Positions 60,186 to 64,000 of a stretch of 64,000 bases of DNA are shown in pieces. Numbering within the stretch: the first letter of the stretch is position 1; each line of letters starts with the position of its first letter. The position numbers and the translations under genes were made by a program. The notes under the pieces are model-generated. The model was not told the DNA's origin. It saw only the letters and a program-made list of their open reading frames with translations, and did no database searches. The DNA is from Streptomyces malachitofuscus (GTDB taxonomy: Bacteria > Actinomycetota > Actinomycetes > Streptomycetales > Streptomycetaceae): contig NZ_BMUF01000009.1 of assembly GCF_014650055.1 (NCBI RefSeq), forward strand, positions 322,405 through 386,404. Reading direction: 5' to 3'.

Positions 60186-62939
60186 ATGACCACCGGACTG
60201 ATCCCGGGGGAACAGCCCCCGGACCCACGGCCGACTGACGGCCTGCCGCACCAGCGGCACGAGCCGGTCGGCCAGGGAGCCATGCCCGTCGAGAACCGGT
60301 CGAGGAGTTCTGTGATCACCGCGCGCGCGGCCGCCAGCTTCGAGCCCCTGGGGCGATCGGTCGCCAGTGCCCGCTCGTTCGTCCGCGACACCCTGCAGGG
60401 CTGGGGCTTCGGCGACATCGTCGACGACGCCGTGGTGCTCACCAGCGAACTGGTGACCAACGCCGTGGTACACGCCGGCACCGCCGCCGATCTGCTCTGC
60501 CTGCGCAGCGACGAAGGCGTGCGGATCGAGGTGGCCGACCGGTATCCGGAACGGGAGATCCCCCTTCAGGGCTCGCCGGTCGACATGGGCAGCCCCGACC
60601 GCGAGGGCGGCCGGGGGCTCCAGCTGTGCGCCGCCCTGGCGGGCCACTGGGGTGTGGACTACACGCCGACCCACAAGACCGTCTGGTTCCAGCTCGACCT
60701 TCCCGAGCGCGCGGTCGGCACCCGTGCCGCCGGCCCTGCCCTGCCGGCCCACCTCCTCCCCCTCGCCGACACCCGGGTCCGGGTCGCCGTCGTACAGATC
60801 GACCGCACCGGCTCCATCAGCGCCTGGAACGAGGACGCGGAGGAACTGTTCGGCTATACCGCCGAGCAGGTCACCGGCAAGCCGCTCACCGACCTCGCGG
60901 CCTGGCCGCACACCCCGGGCACCGGCACCGGCATCGCCGACGCCCTCCAGCTCTCCCGCTGGGAGGGCAGCTACGGTATCCGGGGATCCCACGGCCGAGT
61001 GATCCCCGTGTACGCCTCCCACCTGCGGGTCCGGGACACCGACGGGGAACCGTCAACCGTCTGTCTGCTCGTGCGGGACCACGAACGGGCGGTTCTGCAG
61101 AGCCCGCTGCGCGGCCCCTCGACCGACACGTCCGGCGGCTCCGAGGGCCAGAGCACCGACCCGTTCGAGGTCTTCATCGGCTCCCCCGCGCCGGACGACC
61201 TCGACGGCCTGCTCCAGCGCACCGTGGAACGCGCCCGCGACATGCTCGACGGCGACTCCGCGTTCCTGCTCCTCGCCACCGACGACGAGACCGAACTGGA
61301 GGTCCGCGCCTCCACCGGCCTTCCCTCGGCCCGACAGCGCTTCGCCCGCGTCCCCGTCGAGGCCGGCCCCGGCCGCTACGGCTCCGCCCGCATGCCGGCC
61401 GTCCACGACGATCTCACCGCCGCCTCCGGCGCGGTCCCCCTCCTCAACGGCACCGGCATGCGCTCGGTCGTCACCGTCCCGCTGAAGGTCGAGGGCCGTC
61501 TCACCGGCTCCCTCGGCGTCGCCGCCGAGGCGCCCGGCAGGTACTCCAACGAGGAGGCGCTGCGCCTGCAGTTCGCGGCGGACCGCATCGCGCTCGCGGT
61601 GGAGTCGGCCCGCCTGGGCGAACTGGAGCGTCTGCGCCGCGGTTCGCTCAGCTTCCTCGTCGAGGCCTCCGACCTGCTGGCCGGCACCCTGGACCGGGAC
61701 CAGACCCTGGCTCTGATGGCCCAGATGACCGTCCCCACCCTCGCCACCTGGTGTGCCGTCTACACGATCGCCGACCAGGCCTCCGAGCCGTACCTCTCCT
61801 ACGTGCTCCACGAGGACGAGGAGCTGATCGACGGCATCAAGTCCCTGCTGTCGAAGATCCCGCCGCCCGATCCGGTACCGACTCCGGGCGCCCGTGTCTG
61901 GTCGGCACCCGCGGAGGTCGCCCACCAGGCGGCGCTGCGCACGTCCATGCGCAGCCTCGGCCTCAGCGGCGGCCCGACCCGGCAGGTCACCACGGGCATC
62001 GGCCCCACCCTCGCCACGGCCTCCGCGCTCGGCGGCGAGACGGTGGTCCTCCCCCTGGTCGCCCGCAACCGCGTCATCGGCATGCTGACGCTCGGCAAGC
62101 CGACGGACGAGCACTTCCGCCAGGAGATCCTCGAACTCGCCGAGGACCTCTCCCGGCGGGCCGCCCTGGCCCTCGACAACGCCCGCCTGTACTCCGAGCG
62201 CACGGCCATCAGCCAGTCCCTCCAGCGCAGCCTCCTGCCGCCCGAACTACCGACGATCGACGGCGTCGAGGTCGAGGTGATCTACCGCGCGGCCGGCGAG
62301 GGCAACGAGGTCGGCGGCGACTTCTACGACCTCTTCCCGATCAGCGACGGCGCCTACGGCTTCGCCATCGGCGACGTCTGCGGTACGGGCCCGAACGCGG
62401 CGGCCGTCACCGGCCTCGCCCGGCACGCGCTCCGCCTGCTCGCACGCGAGGGCCTCAGCGGCCCGGCGGTCCTCGAGCGTCTGAACTCCGCGATCCTCGA
62501 CGAGGGCGCCCGCAGCCGCTTCCTCACCCTCCTGTACGGCGAGATGCGCCCGCAGGAGGACGGCAGCGCGGAACTGAAGGTGGTCTGCGCGGGCCATCCC
62601 CTCCCGCTGCGGCTCCGCCAGGACGGCACGGTCGAACCGGCCGCCGAACCGCAGCCCCTCCTCGGCGTCCTGGAGGACCTCGAGCTGTACGAGCAGACCG
62701 TCACCCTCGACCCCGGCGATGTCCTTCTGTGTGTGACCGACGGCGTCACCGAACGCCGCGAGGGCTCCAGGATGCTGGGCGACGACGGCCTCGCCGAGGT
62801 CCTGACGGCCTGCACGGGACTCACGGCCGGGGCGGTCGCGGCGCGCATCATGCGCGCGGTGGAGCGCTTCGCGACTGACGCCCCGTCCGACGACATGGCC
62901 ATCCTCGCGATGCGCGTCCCGGGCCTGCACAAGGACTAG
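60186..62939 (+). CDS. osaC: OsaC, multidomain anti-sigma kinase/phosphatase
   Basis: This 917-residue protein carries an RsbW-like HATPase at the N-terminus (about 50-165: VVLTSELVTNAVVHAG, REGGRGLQL), a PAS domain (about 195-290: ISAWNEDAEELFGYTAEQVTGKPL), GAF-type sensor modules (about 340-690) and a C-terminal PP2C/SpoIIE phosphatase (about 710-915: GEGNEVGGDFYDLF, AIGDVCGTGPNAAAVT, PSDDMAILAMRV). It matches, from memory, SCO5747 OsaC, which modulates SigB after osmotic stress. Start ATG 60186 with GGAGGGG upstream; ATG 60282 is an alternative. It is divergent from osaA. Confidence 0.93.
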   Translation: MTTGLIPGEQPPDPRPTDGLPHQRHEPVGQGAMPVENRSRSSVITARAAASFEPLGRSVASARSFVRDTLQGWGFGDIVDDAVVLTSELVTNAVVHAGTAADLLCLRSDEGVRIEVADRYPEREIPLQGSPVDMGSPDREGGRGLQLCAALAGHWGVDYTPTHKTVWFQLDLPERAVGTRAAGPALPAHLLPLADTRVRVAVVQIDRTGSISAWNEDAEELFGYTAEQVTGKPLTDLAAWPHTPGTGTGIADALQLSRWEGSYGIRGSHGRVIPVYASHLRVRDTDGEPSTVCLLVRDHERAVLQSPLRGPSTDTSGGSEGQSTDPFEVFIGSPAPDDLDGLLQRTVERARDMLDGDSAFLLLATDDETELEVRASTGLPSARQRFARVPVEAGPGRYGSARMPAVHDDLTAASGAVPLLNGTGMRSVVTVPLKVEGRLTGSLGVAAEAPGRYSNEEALRLQFAADRIALAVESARLGELERLRRGSLSFLVEASDLLAGTLDRDQTLALMAQMTVPTLATWCAVYTIADQASEPYLSYVLHEDEELIDGIKSLLSKIPPPDPVPTPGARVWSAPAEVAHQAALRTSMRSLGLSGGPTRQVTTGIGPTLATASALGGETVVLPLVARNRVIGMLTLGKPTDEHFRQEILELAEDLSRRAALALDNARLYSERTAISQSLQRSLLPPELPTIDGVEVEVIYRAAGEGNEVGGDFYDLFPISDGAYGFAIGDVCGTGPNAAAVTGLARHALRLLAREGLSGPAVLERLNSAILDEGARSRFLTLLYGEMRPQEDGSAELKVVCAGHPLPLRLRQDGTVEPAAEPQPLLGVLEDLELYEQTVTLDPGDVLLCVTDGVTERREGSRMLGDDGLAEVLTACTGLTAGAVAARIMRAVERFATDAPSDDMAILAMRVPGLHKD

Positions 62940-62976
62940 GGAGGGGCCCGCCGGCGTCGTGGAGAAACATGAAGAA

Positions 62977-63000
62977 GGCCCCGCCCGAATGGGCGGGGCC
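62977..63000. terminator. Bidirectional terminator osaC / tRNA-Thr
   Basis: A 10-bp perfect stem GGCCCCGCCC / GGGCGGGGCC (62977-62986 with 62991-63000) has a GAAT loop and is followed by TTTCTCTC on the plus strand. It ends osaC and can also end the minus-strand tRNA transcript. Confidence 0.9.
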
Positions 63001-63010
63001 TTTCTCTCGG

Positions 63011-63083
63011 AGCCCCCAAACGGAATCGAACCGTTGACCTTCTCCTTACCATGGAGACGCTCTGCCGACTGAGCTATAGGGGC
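63011..63083 (-). tRNA. tRNA-Thr (anticodon GGT)
   Basis: The 73-nt cloverleaf reads GCCCCTA at the 5' end, pairing with TGGGGGC before the discriminator base. The D arm is AGCTCAGTCGGCAGAGC, the anticodon arm CTCC-ATGGTAA-GGAG carries GGT, and the T loop is GTTCGATTC. CCA is not encoded. It reads ACC and ACT codons. Confidence 0.97.
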
Positions 63084-63160
63084 CTGTCGCCTCGTTCGAG
63101 GTTTCCCTCGCGGCAACGGAATAGATCATACCCCGAACGGCACGGTGCTCATAACCGCGC

Positions 63161-63838
63161 TCAGAGGGCCGGCTGCAGCAGCCCGCCCAGCGCGTTGCAC
63201 GCGGACGCGATCCGCTGCATCTCCCTCTTCGTCAGCGCCCCGTCCACGGGAAGCGCGAGCGCCTCGTCCGCGGCCCGCTCGGTCTCGGGCAGGGACACGT
63301 ACTGCCGGAAATCAGGCAGCCGGTGCACGGGTGTCTTCACCGGTACCCGGCACTCAACGCCCCTGGCCCGTATGGCCCGTGCGAAGGCATCCCGATCGGG
63401 CCGTCCGTTGCCCGGTACCCGCACGACGTACTGCTGGTAGGTGTGCCCGACCCCGCCCTCAGGTGTTCGCACACCCCTCAGCTTGGCGTCGAGGAACGCC
63501 GCCCGCTCCCGTCGCCGGGCTATCTCGTCGTGCGGCGCCTCGGGCTCCCTGTGCTCCAGCACCAGCAGCCCGTGCCGTCGGCCGAGCGCGTGCAGCGGCC
63601 CGACGTCGGCGGGCCGACCGAAGCGGTGCACGACAACGACGCCCGCCGTTCGCGGAGTTACGGCCGCCTCCACCGCGGCCGGCTCCAGGCAGTACGTCGC
63701 CGGATCTATGTCGGCGAACACCGGCTTCGCCCCTGCCGCCGCCACGGCCTCGGCGACTTCCACGTTGCCGAAGGCAGGTACGACGACCTCGTCACCCGCG
63801 CCGATACCGGCGGCCCTGAGCAGTGCAGCAGTACCCAT
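63161..63838 (-). CDS. DegT/StrS aminotransferase-like protein lacking PLP lysine
   Basis: This 225-residue protein matches DegT/DnrJ/EryC1/StrS sugar aminotransferases in two blocks: GTAALLRAAGIGAGDEVVVPAF...PVFADIDPATY...HRFGRPADVGPL, and the C-terminal ERAADEALALPVDGALT. About 50 N-terminal residues are missing, with an in-frame stop just upstream of the ATG. Some 90 residues between VLEH and RRRERAAFLDAKL are also missing; these normally hold the PLP-binding Asp/Gln and the Schiff-base Lys. It cannot be a normal transaminase. It sits between an rRNA operon end and tRNA-Thr and has no clear ribosome-binding site. It is a relic or a repurposed fold. Confidence 0.72.
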   Translation of the reverse strand: MGTAALLRAAGIGAGDEVVVPAFGNVEVAEAVAAAGAKPVFADIDPATYCLEPAAVEAAVTPRTAGVVVVHRFGRPADVGPLHALGRRHGLLVLEHREPEAPHDEIARRRERAAFLDAKLRGVRTPEGGVGHTYQQYVVRVPGNGRPDRDAFARAIRARGVECRVPVKTPVHRLPDFRQYVSLPETERAADEALALPVDGALTKREMQRIASACNALGGLLQPAL

Positions 63839-63887
63839 GGGAGCGATGCTGGTTGCGCAACGTGAACTTCAAGTGACGCAGAACAAA

Positions 63888-63929
63888 AAAGGGTTGGACC
63901 CTGAACCGAAGTTCGGGGTCCAACCCTTT
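63888..63929 (-). terminator. rRNA operon terminator
   Basis: Downstream of 5S on the minus strand, a 14-bp stem (63916-63929 with 63888-63901) is capped by an inner GAAC-CGAA-GTTC hairpin and followed by a T-run (63885-63890). This is a classic intrinsic terminator. Confidence 0.95.
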
Positions 63930-63937
63930 GAATAATT

Positions 63938-64000
63938 GTTCGGCGGCGTCCTACTCTCCCACAGGGTCCCCCCTGCAGTACCATCGGCGCTGTAAGGCTT
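63938..64000 (-). rRNA. 5S rRNA, 3' part (rest beyond window)
   Basis: The minus strand reads AAGCCTTACAGCGCCGATGG at the window edge and ends GGACGCCGCCGAAC, the conserved 3' half of actinobacterial 5S rRNA. The rRNA operon therefore lies to the right and is transcribed leftwards into this window. Confidence 0.93.

Overview
The window is chromosomal DNA from a Streptomyces. The evidence is the very high GC content, frequent GTG starts, ATGA/GTGA gene overlaps, and a gene order (lexA, siderophore trio, hflX, rshA, dapF, miaA, miaB, glutamate uptake, recX-recA, lhr, dpsB, clgR-cinA-pgsA-rimO, ftsK, osaB-osaA-osaC, rrn) that I recognise from memory as the conserved core region of S. coelicolor around SCO5746-SCO5803. 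About 50 protein genes, one tRNA and the 3' part of a 5S rRNA gene are supported. I see no insertion sequence, prophage or CRISPR array.

Left part (1-22 kb). The 3' part of lexA is followed by a DinG/XPD-type helicase and a three-gene NIS-siderophore operon (aminotransferase-like, IucA/IucC synthetase, GNAT). Next come two tandem paralogous secreted serine proteases. A long minus-strand block follows with housekeeping genes: hflX, an M1 peptidase, the RelA/SpoT homologue rshA, dapF, miaA and miaB, mixed with small membrane proteins and a MazG-like hydrolase. A small plus-strand pair (an acidic protein and an MT0933-like antitoxin-family protein) is embedded in it.

Middle part (22-34 kb). This is a glutamate sensing and uptake locus: the two-component pair gluR-gluK is divergent from the ABC importer gluABCD, and an orphan TAXI-type solute-binding protein gene converges on gluK and overlaps it. 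A FAD monooxygenase follows, then a sulfur unit of cysteine dioxygenase and rhodanese. That unit is preceded by an apparently leaderless, cysteine-rich leader peptide gene that is too short for routine gene calling. Then recX and recA follow, with a LexA box in the recA promoter; its repressor gene lies at the left end of the window.

Right part (34-64 kb). An AI-2E-type permease, DUF3046, an alpha/alpha-toroid protein, a branched-chain amino acid exporter pair (azlCD) with an AraC regulator, the giant helicase Lhr and the glycosylase Nei2 come first. After these are dpsB with a coupled small membrane protein, the actinobacterial clgR-cinA-pgsA-rimO cluster, a RodZ-like protein and ftsK. The last protein block is the osmoadaptation system: osaB (response regulator), osaA (an 1822-residue hybrid kinase with about 12 HAMP units) and divergent osaC (anti-sigma kinase-PAS-GAF-PP2C). 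The window closes with tRNA-Thr, a DegT-like protein lacking its catalytic segment, and the end of an rRNA operon.

The points most worth following up are the cysteine leader peptide, the orphan TAXI receptor next to GluK, two aminotransferase-fold proteins that have lost the PLP lysine, candidate GluR sites, and paired hairpins that could set the gluB to gluCD expression ratio.
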